Shown piece after piece: positions 55,025-64,000 of a DNA stretch of 64,000 nt. Under the pieces are notes generated by a model. That model did not search any database and was not told the origin of the DNA. It saw nothing but the letters and a program-made list of their open reading frames with translations. Within the stretch, counting starts at the first letter, position 1, and each line of letters begins with the position of its first letter. The stretch comes from Geotrypetes seraphini (lineage: Eukaryota > Chordata > Amphibia > Gymnophiona > Dermophiidae). The DNA lies in contig NC_047085.1 in the NCBI RefSeq assembly GCF_902459505.1, positions 351,019,836 to 351,083,835 on the forward strand, written 5' to 3'. A program made the position numbers and the translations under genes.

Positions 55025-55199
55025 CAGGTGTAGGGAACTCCGGTCCTCTAGAGCTGTATTCCAGTCGGGTTTTCAGGATTTCCCCAATGAATATGCATTG
55101 AAAGCAGTGCATACAAATAGATCTCATGCATATTCATTGGGGAAATCCTGAAAACCTGACTGAAATATGGCTCTCGAGGACCGGAGTTCCCTACCCTTG
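55025..55199. mobile_element. Palindromic hAT MITE
   Basis: The ends are CAGGTGTAGGGAACTCCGG and the inverse of CCGGAGTTCCCTACCCTTG. CTCTAGGT is perfect at 55017-55024 and 55200-55207. The inner words CCAATGAATATGCATTG and GCATATTCATTGG are inverse. Confidence 0.92.
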
Positions 55200-55207
55200 C
55201 TCTAGGT

Positions 55208-55585
55208 GATAGATCTTCTTCCAAAATACCACCTGAACTGAGCCTGTCTCACCTTGGACGCCTCTTGCTTTTCATATATGCTAGCCATTAGTAAATGGCC
55301 CCCACAATGCCCGAATGTTTGCAGTGTTGACCAACTAAAAAATAAATAAATACGTGGTGTATTGTACAGCAATTACATTTTGTGTAAATGCTTGGCTGTT
55401 ATAATGTACTCTCACTTGGAAAAAAAAAAAATCTAAAATGAAGTAGTAGTATTCTTGAGCATAATTTAGCTGCATATTCTGAAAGAATGTAAAAGTTTCT
55501 GGTTTGTATCTAGAAAATAATACCAGCTTTATTAGACATAATAGATGTGATTTTTTATTTTTTTTTTAAAGGATAACAATGGAAA
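55208..55585. other. No gene seen
   Basis: Unassigned. An A-run near 55421-55431. Confidence 0.35.
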
Positions 55586-55589
55586 TATT

Positions 55590-56215
55590 AAGATAATTTA
55601 TCTGTCTACTGGTCTTCACCAACAACTTGACTAGAGTCTTTTGAATGAGAGGAAATGGAGGAAACGCATATAGAAAGATTTGTCCAGTCCAGAAGAAAAG
55701 CATCTGCCTCGAGGCGATGAGGAGTGTAGATCCTGGAGCAGAACCGAGGCAGTTTGAAGTTGTGGGGGGCTGCAAAGAGGTCTATCTGAGGCGTTCCCCA
55801 CAGAGAGAAAATGTGATGAAGGGGTGTGGAATGGAAGAGTCCACTCGTGAGGCTGCAGAAGACGACTCAAGTTGTCCGCTAAGGCATTGTCCGCCCCCTG
55901 AATGTAGACAGCTTTGAGGAAGGTGTTGTGGCGAATTGCCCAATCCCAAACTTTCAGAGCTTCCTGACAGAGGGAGGCCAATCCTGTGCCACCCTGTTTG
56001 TTGACATAATACATGGCGACTTGGTTGTCCGTGCGAATGAGGACCACCCGGTCGTGAAGCAGATGTTGAAAAGCATTGAGAGCATTGAAAATCGCCCTGA
56101 GTTCCAGGAGATTGATGTGGCACTGGCGGTCCGTACTGGTCCAATAGCCCTGAGTGCGGAGACCATCCAGATGAGCCCCCCAGATGAGGCTCTTGGATAG
56201 ATTGTTTTCTCCTGT
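55590..56215 (-). mobile_element. DIRS-like retroelement fragment (RNase H region), broken
   Basis: The minus strand carries an RNase H-type region (VLIRTDNQVAMYYVNKQGG and ADNALADNLSR recognisable). It is a fossil fragment without ends. It probably belongs to the same broad group as the elements at 30.3 and 45.3 kb. Confidence 0.65.
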
Positions 56216-56259
56216 CTACAAATAACATCAGATAACAGAAGTAAAATATTTAAACATTT

Positions 56260-56420
56260 GGGCCCTCTTTTACTAAGCCAAGGTAGAGGTTTCTTCAGTG
56301 GCCCAGGGCGCTTAATGCTCCGATGCTCATTGGAATTCTGTGAGCATCGGCGCAGCGCTGGAGCATTTAGCGCTTTGGCCCGCAATAGAAAATTCTACCG
56401 TAGCTTAGTAAAAGGGGAGG
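56260..56420. mobile_element. Palindromic MITE, TTTTACTAAG type
   Basis: GGGCCCTCTTTTACTAAGCC at the left and the inverse GCTTAGTAAAAGGGG at the right. The inside has GATGCTCATTGGAATTCTG and GAGCATCGGCGCAGCGCTGG. Confidence 0.65.
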
Positions 56421-56814
56421 TTGGCCTTTTATTCAATGTTCAACTTCAAGAAACTGATTTCTCTCTTATGAAACATTTGTAGGAAATGCCCCAAACAGAG
56501 GCAATACAGATTAGGGTTAACAGCACACATGACACCTGGTGCATGACTACAAAACAGAAAAGTTTGATATCGTTAGTCAACATGACCTCTATGCCTTTGC
56601 TCCTATCCTTGTTTTTGAACATCAGATGTGTCAGACATTCCTGTAACGCTCATGGGCAGTGTTGTGGAAAAAAAAGAGTTCATAAAGATTAAACATTGTT
56701 CCCATGTACGCAACACATGAAAAAGGACTTCTAGGAGTGGGAAAGTACCTGCTGATTATAATCCATGAACTTGTAGATGGGTGATACATGATTTGCTTTG
56801 GTGTGTAAGTGGGG
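56421..56814. other. No gene seen
   Basis: Unassigned sequence. A short plus frame at 56486-56692 is Cys/His-rich but has no recognisable domain. Confidence 0.35.
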
Positions 56815-56906
56815 GGTACTGTTAAGTCGGGTTATTTTACCGCAAGCCAGTTTATTGTAGCACAGGGTCTCATTGCATAAAATAACCCAACTTAACAGTA
56901 TCCCAC
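56815..56906. mobile_element. Short foldback MITE
   Basis: ACTGTTAAGTCGGGTTATTTT against its inverse at the right (AAAATAACCCAACTTAACAG). Spacer about 45 bp with AGCACAGGGTCTCATTG. Confidence 0.75.
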
Positions 56907-56973
56907 AATGATAACTTCCCTTCCAAATCTTGATTTAAGGGCCAATGTAATTTATCAGAAATGTTACATTGCT

Positions 56974-57803
56974 TATTTTTATTATTTTATTTATTATCAA
57001 TTAATTACAAACAAAGAATTAACTTTTAAAAGATAATTAGAAAAAATACCATCAATACCATTGAAACACAAAAAGAAAAATTCCCAAATTAATATATAGT
57101 CCACAACTGGGAGAACAAAGTAAATAGATAATCTCTTCCAGGAAAAAGGGGTAGGTACAAATATATTATAAAGAATAGAGCAGTTAACCTTGGCTAAATA
57201 TTAACAGACACGAGTAATCCTGTACTTTCTTAAGGAGCATCGAAAATCTCTTTCCCTTCTAAGAAAAAACGAAACTGTTCTGGGTCAAAAAAAATACTTA
57301 TTTTGTTGGTAATTTATAAGACATTTACAGGGAAACCTCAACCTAAAGAAATAATTTTAGATCTATATTGAATAAATTCCTTCCTTCGGATTTGAGTCCA
57401 TCGTGAGACATCAGGAAAGATAAATTTTTCCACCCAAATAGAAAATCTGCTTTAAATTAAAGTATAATTTCAAAATCATGTCCTTGTCTTGAAGAAAAAC
57501 GAAGGATACTATCAAAGTAGCACGACCCAGAATTTCAATTTCAGATGATTCTAGGAGTTTGGAAATTCCTAACTGTGCTTGTTCTTCTTCTTCTTTCTTT
57601 TCCATCATAGTTCTTTTAAGGAAATAAAGTTTTTGTATCGGAGGGATGTTAGATTCTGAGATTTTCAATATGAAGATCAACAACAAGTTACAGATAAAAC
57701 TTTTTATCTACGGAAAATTGAAAATCTTGAAAATCAATATAAGAGCTACTGAATTTTCCTATACCTAAATTTATGACTATAAGAGAGATCTTTAAAATTT
57801 TTT
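56974..57803 (-). mobile_element. ORF1-only L1-like insertion (half-L1 type)
   Basis: The minus strand codes for L1-type ORF1 only, decayed: KLLESSEIEILGRATLIVSF, FLQDKDM and then, in shifted frames, FPDVS and FFDPEQFRFFL. About 300 bp of UTR and an A-rich tail (AATAAATAAAATAATAAAAA) follow at the low end. No reverse transcriptase follows. The flanks AGAAATGTTACATTGCT (56957-56973) and AGAAATGTCACATTGCT (57804-57820) form a 17-bp target duplication with one difference, so both borders are those of one insertion. Confidence 0.75.
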
Positions 57804-57820
57804 AGAAATGTCACATTGCT

Positions 57821-58129
57821 AATATGCACAGTCATTGACTGAAAGTTGCAGACAAAGGTATTAAATTAAAACATGCTTTCAAGCATGCACAATCAGGGTT
57901 TTTTTGTGTGTGCTTGTCAGAAATAGCATGTTGTATAAAAAGGCCTCATCATGCATGTTAAAAAGGCCTATAGTAACTAGAGTGATATGCCCTCTTCCCT
58001 CCGCCCCATTTTCGTTGAGCCAGTACTGACAAAATATTTAACACTACTGTACTTTGACCCATAAAGACTCTTAAATCACTTGCATTTTACTCCATTGGTA
58101 CTGTGGCTGAGGAGCCAGCTGGCACTTTG
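57821..58129. other. No gene seen
   Basis: Unassigned, with AAAAAGGCCT words near 57935-57970. Confidence 0.3.
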
Positions 58130-58610
58130 GGGAAAATTCTATAAACGGCGTCCCAATTGTAGGCGGCGGTAGGCGTCCTACCGCTGTCTAGCCAGCCAAT
58201 CAAGAGACACACACACACACACACAAGAAAAAGCCCCGAGGAGGGTCTTCTACATTGTAGGCATTTTTGTGAGCCTAGAGAGGCATGTAGGGCCGCCTAA
58301 GGTTAGGCATGGGTGTGGTTTCATCCAGAAGTTGCCTTAGGTGAGCTTAGCAAGCCCTAGGTGTCTCCCTAGGGCTGCAATAGGTGCCTGAAATGTAGGC
58401 CAGCAAAATGCTGGTCTACATTTCAGATAGACGAGGCTGCTGATCCGATTACGGCAGGAAATCTCCCTGCTGTGATCAGATTAGCGGCCGTGGCAGGGAA
58501 CCCGTGCCTCCCCCATAAAAATGACCTTAGTATGGGATGGAAAATGTGCGCAAGGGCATGCTAAGGCCACTTTTTGCTGGAGCTTGGTAAAATGGCTCCT
58601 ATGTTTTTTG
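58130..58610. mobile_element. MITE of the GCGCCTA family (copy 4), diverged
   Basis: Begins AAAATTCTATAAACGGCGTC and has AGGCGGCGGTAGGCGTCC and repeated CCTAGGTGTCTCCCTAGG words. An (AC)n repeat lies at 58206-58224. The right part (58540-58605) looks like a TTTTACTAAG-type MITE end. Confidence 0.45.
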
Positions 58611-58659
58611 TTAAAACCTTTGGTTGATGTAAAAAAATTTTTTTGATAGTCAAGTAAGA

Positions 58660-58812
58660 CCTTGGAGAATAGATTAAGATCAAATTTGATAGAACAATTT
58701 ATTTTACTGATTTTTGTTTACTTTGATATTTGTGGTTTGTTATTATCTTTTATTGGGAGCCGCTTAGACTTTTAAGTGGATTATAAATATTTTAAATAAA
58801 TGGAATTTTAAT
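58660..58812 (+). mobile_element. LINE 3' end
   Basis: TTGGGAGCCGCTTAGACTTT, AAGTGGATTATAAATATTTT and AAATAAATGG look like an L2-like 3' end. Confidence 0.45.
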
Positions 58813-59213
58813 TACAGCAATCTTCTTGATCCTATTTCTATCTGATCTAGATAAATTTAGGATTTTAAAGCTTTATTAAACACGTTTAGGAGTGGAGAGT
58901 AGGCATTCCCTGCACTAATCAGCACAGCTATGTCAACATGTGCTAACCATTTTATGAAAATGAGGCCAAAACTGGCCTCAAATTTGTAGGAAAGTCACAC
59001 ACTAATAGTGCAGGCTACTTTTTTAGTGCAACCAAAAGCTTTGCAAATCAATCTGAAACTGAAAAATGTTAAATCTCCGTGCTGAAACAAATGACAACCC
59101 TCTAGAAAATAATTGTGATTCACCTTTTGTTAACTCCCTGCTGGACAAATAAATTACCACTTCCTTTTCTTTCTCTGGGACCTCATCTGTAGATATGTTT
59201 GAGATGTTTCCTC
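58813..59213. other. No gene seen
   Basis: Unassigned. Confidence 0.35.
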
Positions 59214-59455
59214 ATAAGAACATAAGAATTGCTGCTGTTGGGTCAAACCAGTGGTCCATCGTGCCCAGCAGTCCGCTCACACGGCGACCCCCAGGTCAAA
59301 GACCAGTGCTCTAAATGAGTCCAGCCTCATTGGCGTACGTCCCAGTTTAGCAGGAACTTGTCCAGCTTAGTCTTGAAACCCTGAAGGGTGTTTCCCCCTA
59401 CAACAGTCTCCGGAAGAGCGTTCCAGCTCTCCACCACTCTCTGCACAGATGGGTC
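59214..59455 (-). mobile_element. CR1 LINE 3' end
   Basis: Low end ATAAGAACATAAGAATTGC is the inverse of the usual CR1 tail. The body is CAGTCCGCTCACACGGCGAC, as in the plus-strand copy that follows. 5'-truncated at 59455. Confidence 0.85.
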
Positions 59456-60541
59456 AAACACTGGTTGGCAGGCAGAAGACAGAGGGTTGGAGTGAAGGGT
59501 CACTACTCAGGCTGGAGGAAAGTCACGAGCGGAGTTCCGCAGGGCTGTACTCGGACCGCTGCTGTTCAATGTATTTATAAATGACCTGGAAACGGGGACG
59601 AAGTGTGAAGTTATCAAATTTGCGGATGACACTAAACTCTGTAGAAGGGTTAGAAATGCGGAAGAGTGTGAGGGCCTACAGAGGGACCTAAACAAACTGG
59701 AGGAGTGGGCGAATAAATGGCAGATGGACTTCAATGTAGGGAAATGCAAGGTCATGCATATAGGGAGAAAGAACCCGATGTTCAGCTACCAAATGGGGGG
59801 ATTAGTATTAGAGGGAAGTAACCTTGAAAGAGATTTGGGTGTACTGGTGGACACAACAATGAAGTCAACAGCACAATGTGCAGCAGCCGCGAAGAAGGCA
59901 AACAGAATGTTGGGTATTATTAAGAAGGGTATTACGACCAGAACGAGAGAAGTCATTCTGCCGTTGTATCGGGCAATGGTGCGCCCGCACCTGGAGTACT
60001 GTGTTCAGTATTGGTCACCGTACCTTAAGAAGGATATGGCAATACTTGAGAGGGTCCAGAGGAGAGCGACACGAATGATTAAGGGCATGGAAAACCTTTC
60101 ATACACTGAAAGATTGGAGAGCTTGGGGGCTCTTCTCCCTGGAAAAGCGGAGACTCAGAGGAGACATGATAGAGACCTACAAGATCATGAAGGGCATAGA
60201 GAGAGTAGAGAGGGACAGATTTTTCAAACTTTCAAAACATAAAAGAACAAGAGGGCATTCGGAAAAGTTGGAAGGAGACAGATTCAAAACGAATGCTAGG
60301 AAGTTTTTCTTTACCCAGCGTGTGGTGGACACCTGGAATGCAATTCCAGAGGACGTTATAGGGCAGAGTATGGTACTGGAGTTCAAGAAAGGATTGGACA
60401 ATTTCCTGCTGGAAAAAGGGATAGAGGGGTATAGATAGAGGGCTACTGCACAGGTCCTGGACCTGTTGGGCCGCCGCGTGAGCGGACTGCTGGGCACGAT
60501 GGACCTCGGGTCTGACCCAGTGGAGGCATTACTTATGTTCT
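59456..60541 (+). mobile_element. CR1 LINE 3' part, young copy
   Basis: Reverse transcriptase C-terminal half: FNVFINDLETGT-like start, FADDTKLCRR, KCKVMHIGRKNPMF, DLGVLVDTTMKSTAQ, VRPHLEYCVQYWSPYLKKDM, then KFFFTQRVVDTWNAIPEDVI. It ends ACTTATGTTCTTATGTTC. Long stretches stay open (59724-60242, 60166-60438) with a frame change near 60150-60240, so it is among the younger CR1 copies here. Confidence 0.9.
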
Positions 60542-60649
60542 TATGTTCTTTATTGATTCTGACTTTGTTGATCTAAAAGGTCTTCTGAAGAATCACTGCC
60601 ACTGCAACTTCTGTCACTCACAGAGGATTCCACAAAACTCACTTTTAAC

Positions 60650-60898
60650 AATTTTTATTTATTTATTCAATTTTCTATACTGTTCTCCCAAGGGAGCTCA
60701 GAACAGTTTACATGAATTTATTCAGGTACTTGAGCATTTTTCACCGTCTGTCCTGGTGGGCTTACAATCTATCTAATGTACCTGGGGCAATGGGGAGATT
60801 GAGTGACTTGCCCAGGGTCACAAGGAGCATTGCAGGATTTGAACCTACAACCTCAAGTTGCTGAGGTGGTAGCTTTAACCACTGTGCCACAGTTTCCT
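60650..60898 (-). mobile_element. tRNA-derived SINE with CORE-like body
   Basis: Read on minus: tRNA-like head (CACAGTGGTTAAAGCTACCA and GGTTGTAGGTTCAAATCC), the body ACCCTGGGCAAGTCACTCAA, and a 3' part with AATAAATAAAAATTG. Same family as 41210-41438. Confidence 0.78.
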
Positions 60899-61535
60899 CC
60901 TGTAGATTATCTACTTACATCTTTTAAATCCTCATAACTTCTACATCCATGGATATACTTTATTTTCCAAATAATCCTTTTCATCTCTTACAAACTTCTT
61001 TAATTTATTCTTTTTCAAAAGTTTTCCTTAAACATTTCCAAGAAATCTTTTTCTTCTGTTGTACTGTGTTTCAAATTCCTCAAGAGAAAAGTTTTCTTTG
61101 AACCACTGTAATTCTGTACACAGAGTTGCTTTTTCCATTTCTACCACTTTTTTTCTCTCTTTTTTCAATAAACAATAACATCGGAACCAAAGAACATTGA
61201 TTCAAATTTTATTCCATTTGTCAATAAATGCGCTATCATCCTTAGTAATAAACCTATGATCCTCTAAGAATATGTTCTTGCAATATTCATTTAAAACTGT
61301 ACTGTTTATAACTCTGTTTCAATCCTAGATTTAAATCATAAAGATCAGGCAGTTCATTCTGAGGCATTGGACAAGATGCAGTGTCTGAAACTCTGTGTTG
61401 TCATACAACAAATTAGTTGTATTTACTGTAGCTGGCAGTTCTAGAAGCGTAGCGCGGTAATTCCCTGTGTGTGCTAAAAATGCTAGCGCACGTTAGTAAT
61501 AGGAGCCAATAGTAATTTGTTTTTGTTGATTACTT
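60899..61535. other. No gene seen
   Basis: AT-rich. A MITE-like piece with GCGCGGTAATTCC and CGCACGTTAGTAATAGGAG lies at about 61445-61510. Confidence 0.35.
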
Positions 61536-61539
61536 TAAA

Positions 61540-61640
61540 ATTGTAATACCCTGTTTTTTTTTTTTTACATTATTGTATATCGCCCAGAATTTAAGATAGA
61601 CGATCAATCAAATTTTTATTAAACTTGGAAACTTAACAGA
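61540..61640 (+). mobile_element. L2-like LINE tail
   Basis: TTGTATATCGCCCAGAATTT and ATCAAATTTTTATTAAACTT match the 3' ends at 4.95 and 11.45 kb. Confidence 0.5.
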
Positions 61641-62000
61641 GAAACTGGAACCAGTTTCCAAGAGTTCTTGGCCATTCCTTTTCACCAGTATTTAAAAAAA
61701 AAAAAAAAAGTAGAATGAGCTCACTTGCAGGGGCAACCCCCCCCCCCCAAATAATTTCTAAGTAATATTAGACAAAAGTAAATGAAATAATAATTACTGA
61801 AGGAGGAAAAGACTTCTGGTCACTCAGTTTTATAGTGATATTCTCCAGTGGCTTAATTCATTGATCTGAAAAACCTTGTTTAAAATTTTTATTTGTGTTG
61901 TGCATTTAAAAAATTGTTTGTTAAACTCTTAGGGAATTCATCAACTTGTGATATATTTTAGCCAAGGGTCCCATTTTATCCTGTGGTAAAATAACCCATC

Positions 62001-62773
62001 TTAACCTCAGCGGCTACACCTGAATTTACTATTTCATTTCATTTCAGGTTTAATGTTGCTAGCCTCCTCATCGGTTGGCCTCCATCATCCATATGTATTT
62101 TTAAACATTAATTTTTTATATATATAGATTTTGTCTTAAATAGTAGGAAAACTATAATTTAACTTTCATTTTTGTGTATAAAAGCTGAAACGGGGGCTCT
62201 GACATGAATCCACGTTTTACTATTAGGCTTTTTCAAGTAGCAATCCCTAATAAAAATCAAAAAGAAGAATATTAGAGAAAAATACTAATCAAAATGTATG
62301 TTATATCTAGTTTTAAATCTATATTAGTATATCTTTAGCAACTCATATTGTCACTCACTGTTACGAAAGACCTGCTGCCAGCCTTGTATCATTCTTAATA
62401 TGGCAGCGTCGTCTTTCAGCTTGCTTAAATACGGCTATATCACATGACCACCAGTTACCTATCAGAGATTACTAGATATAACATACATTTTGACTAGAAT
62501 TTTTTTTCTAATATTCTTCTTTTTGATTTTTATTAGGGATTGCTCCTTGAAAAAGCCTATTAGCGAAACGTGGATTCATGTCAGAGCCCCCGTTTCAGCT
62601 TTTATACACAAAAATGAAAGTTAAATTATAGTTTTCCTACTATTTAAGACTAAAAAAACTAATAAGTTTCAAAAAATACATATGGATGGTGGAAGCCAAC
62701 CGATGAGGAGGCTAGCAACATTAAACCTGAATTGAAATGAAATAGTAAGTTCAGGTGTAATCGCTGAGGTTAA
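62001..62773. repeat. Long palindrome with hammerhead-like arms
   Basis: Left arm 62001-62311 is the inverse of right arm 62471-62773 with scattered differences and small indels. The spacer is 159 bp. Each arm carries a hammerhead-like segment. A MITE-type stretch (GGTAAAATAACCCATCTTAA) abuts the left end. Confidence 0.82.
62542..62590 (+). ncRNA. Hammerhead-like motif in the right arm
   Basis: GCTC and GAGC as stem I, a CTTGAAA box in place of CTGANGA, then AGCC...GCGAAAC, the stem III hairpin CGTG-GATT-CATG and the TC cleavage position. The left-arm copy (62196-62246, minus) has lost the exact GAAA. Probably inactive. Confidence 0.4.
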
Positions 62774-63429
62774 TCTCCCACTATTAATGTCTCTGTATGC
62801 TGAAAGTATTTATACATAGTTTGACTGTGAAGTAAAATTGATAAGAATAAGTGAAGATCTGGAAGAATATGTGACGATAAAGAAAATATATATAAGAAAA
62901 AAAAATAATATAAAAAAGTGTATTTGCCCTGAAGCAGACTGTATATTGATGATTGATTTTTGATTGCTTCAGAAGATTTCTCAACTTAATTTTGATAGTC
63001 TAGCCTTACAAGAAGTAAGTGCATTCAAAGGCATTTCATGCTGGATATACAGTATCTAATTACAAAAAAAAACAAAACACCTGCAGGGGATATATGACAC
63101 ACAACCCCTACTACTCATAGTCAGCACTTCCAAACCACAAAGCCTAAAGTTATAAATACATTATTTTAAAAAATTATATAAATCAACCATTTTCAGTAAG
63201 AAGTGAGGCAAACAAGGAAACTGATGCAAAAAGTCATAGCAGAGAAAGGTATGTTTTACATTCAAAATGAGTACTCACAAATCAATCTATCTTCAAACTG
63301 AGACATGCTTAGACAACAGATGGCTAAATAAAATTGGCTAAGGGCAAAGGTCATATAAAACATTTACATAAAAATCAACATTTAGATCTTAACTCAATCC
63401 TAATTACCAAGACTTAATTAATAATTTAT
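62774..63429. other. No gene seen
   Basis: AT-rich, unassigned. Confidence 0.35.
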
Positions 63430-63945
63430 TAGATAACCCTATTATCCTATGATACTGTGATATTTGGTATGGAAATGAGAGCAAAAAGTCAGATTTCTGC
63501 GAATAACAATAAATTACTACTTATAATGACTGGTGTTGCCATTCAGCAAATTACATATAATTGGAAGGATTGGAGGAGATTAAATTACAACTTCTGGTGG
63601 AATTCTTTATGCCATATCTATAAAATGGAAAGGTTTATTGCATTACAACAGGGATATTTTAAGAAGTTTCAGGATGTGTGGAAACCATTGACAAAGTATT
63701 GTAAAGATTAATTTGAATTTGTTTCCCTTATATTTATCAACTTAAGGTATAGGGAGGGGGGAAGTTTATTATTATATGTTTTATATGATAATGGAATATA
63801 TGGGAGGGAGGGATGGGAAAGGGGAAGGGATAAGAATTTATGAAATATATCAATGATTGATTGTAAGTTCATATTGTTAATATGAATGAATATATTTAAC
63901 ACTTAATGTATTTTTGAAAATGAATAAAGAATTAATTAAAAAAAT
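63430..63945 (+). mobile_element. L1/Tx1-type LINE 3' end
   Basis: An open frame with the ORF2 C-terminal block (AIQQITYNWKDWRRLNYNFW, then KMERFIALQQGYFKKFQDVW) is followed by a UTR with AGGGAGGGATGGGAAAGGGG and an A-rich tail (GAATAAAGAATTAATTAAAA). 5'-truncated. A different subfamily from the element at 19-24 kb. Confidence 0.72.
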
Positions 63946-64000
63946 AAATAAATTTTTATAAACACAATTAATTTACTACTTTATCCTAAAGCAAAATAAA

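Overview
The window looks like intergenic DNA from a large, repeat-rich vertebrate genome, most probably an amphibian. The mix of CR1, L2, L1/Tx1-like, RTE/BovB-like, DIRS, hAT, mariner, Helitron and hammerhead-bearing repeats suggests a caecilian, but this is inference from repeat content and not a species match. I found no tRNA, rRNA or prokaryote-type gene. The only host coding sequence I can support is one exon.

That exon is at 15948-16314 on the minus strand. It encodes the signal peptide and cysteine-rich N-terminal domain of an insulin-like growth factor binding protein, best matching IGFBP1. It ends at a clean GT splice donor. Upstream, at higher coordinates, lie a TATA box, an HNF1-like site and a FOXO-like site, as in the known mammalian IGFBP1 promoter. 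I could not find exons 2-4 below it, so intron 1 probably runs past position 1. The region above about 16.7 kb would be the 5' intergenic side.

Layout. 1-4 kb: DNA-transposon relics, including two hAT MITEs placed back to back. 4.1-6.2 kb: a CR1 LINE split by an L2. 7.5-13.4 kb: MITEs, CR1, and a mariner MITE split by an L2. 13.4-14.6 kb: a partial tandem duplication with a Tigger-type MITE. 15.9-16.7 kb: the IGFBP1 first exon and promoter. 17.4-24.6 kb: a mariner carrying a nested hAT and a nearly full-length L1-type LINE with a 17-bp target duplication. 25-30 kb: L2 and CR1, one nested in the other. 30.3-32.9 kb: a DIRS-type retroelement fossil with inverted ends and an internal complementary region. 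33-35 kb: a hAT with perfect target duplications and an inner MITE. 37-45 kb: foldback elements, a hammerhead-like ribozyme motif, a SINE, and a Helitron with a 182-bp internal array. 45-48 kb: a second DIRS fossil, then a long palindrome. 49-56 kb: palindromic MITEs, a Tigger-type element and a third DIRS fragment. 57-64 kb: an ORF1-only L1-like insertion with its own target duplication, opposed CR1 copies, a SINE, a long palindrome with hammerhead-like motifs in its arms, and an L1 3' end.

Most intriguing are the hammerhead-like repeats (39.7, 48.4, 54.3 and 62.5 kb; two of them inside long palindromes), the Helitron that keeps the last 34 residues of its helicase beside a tandem array, and the ORF1-only LINE insertion. 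All calls come from reading the sequence; no database search was run.
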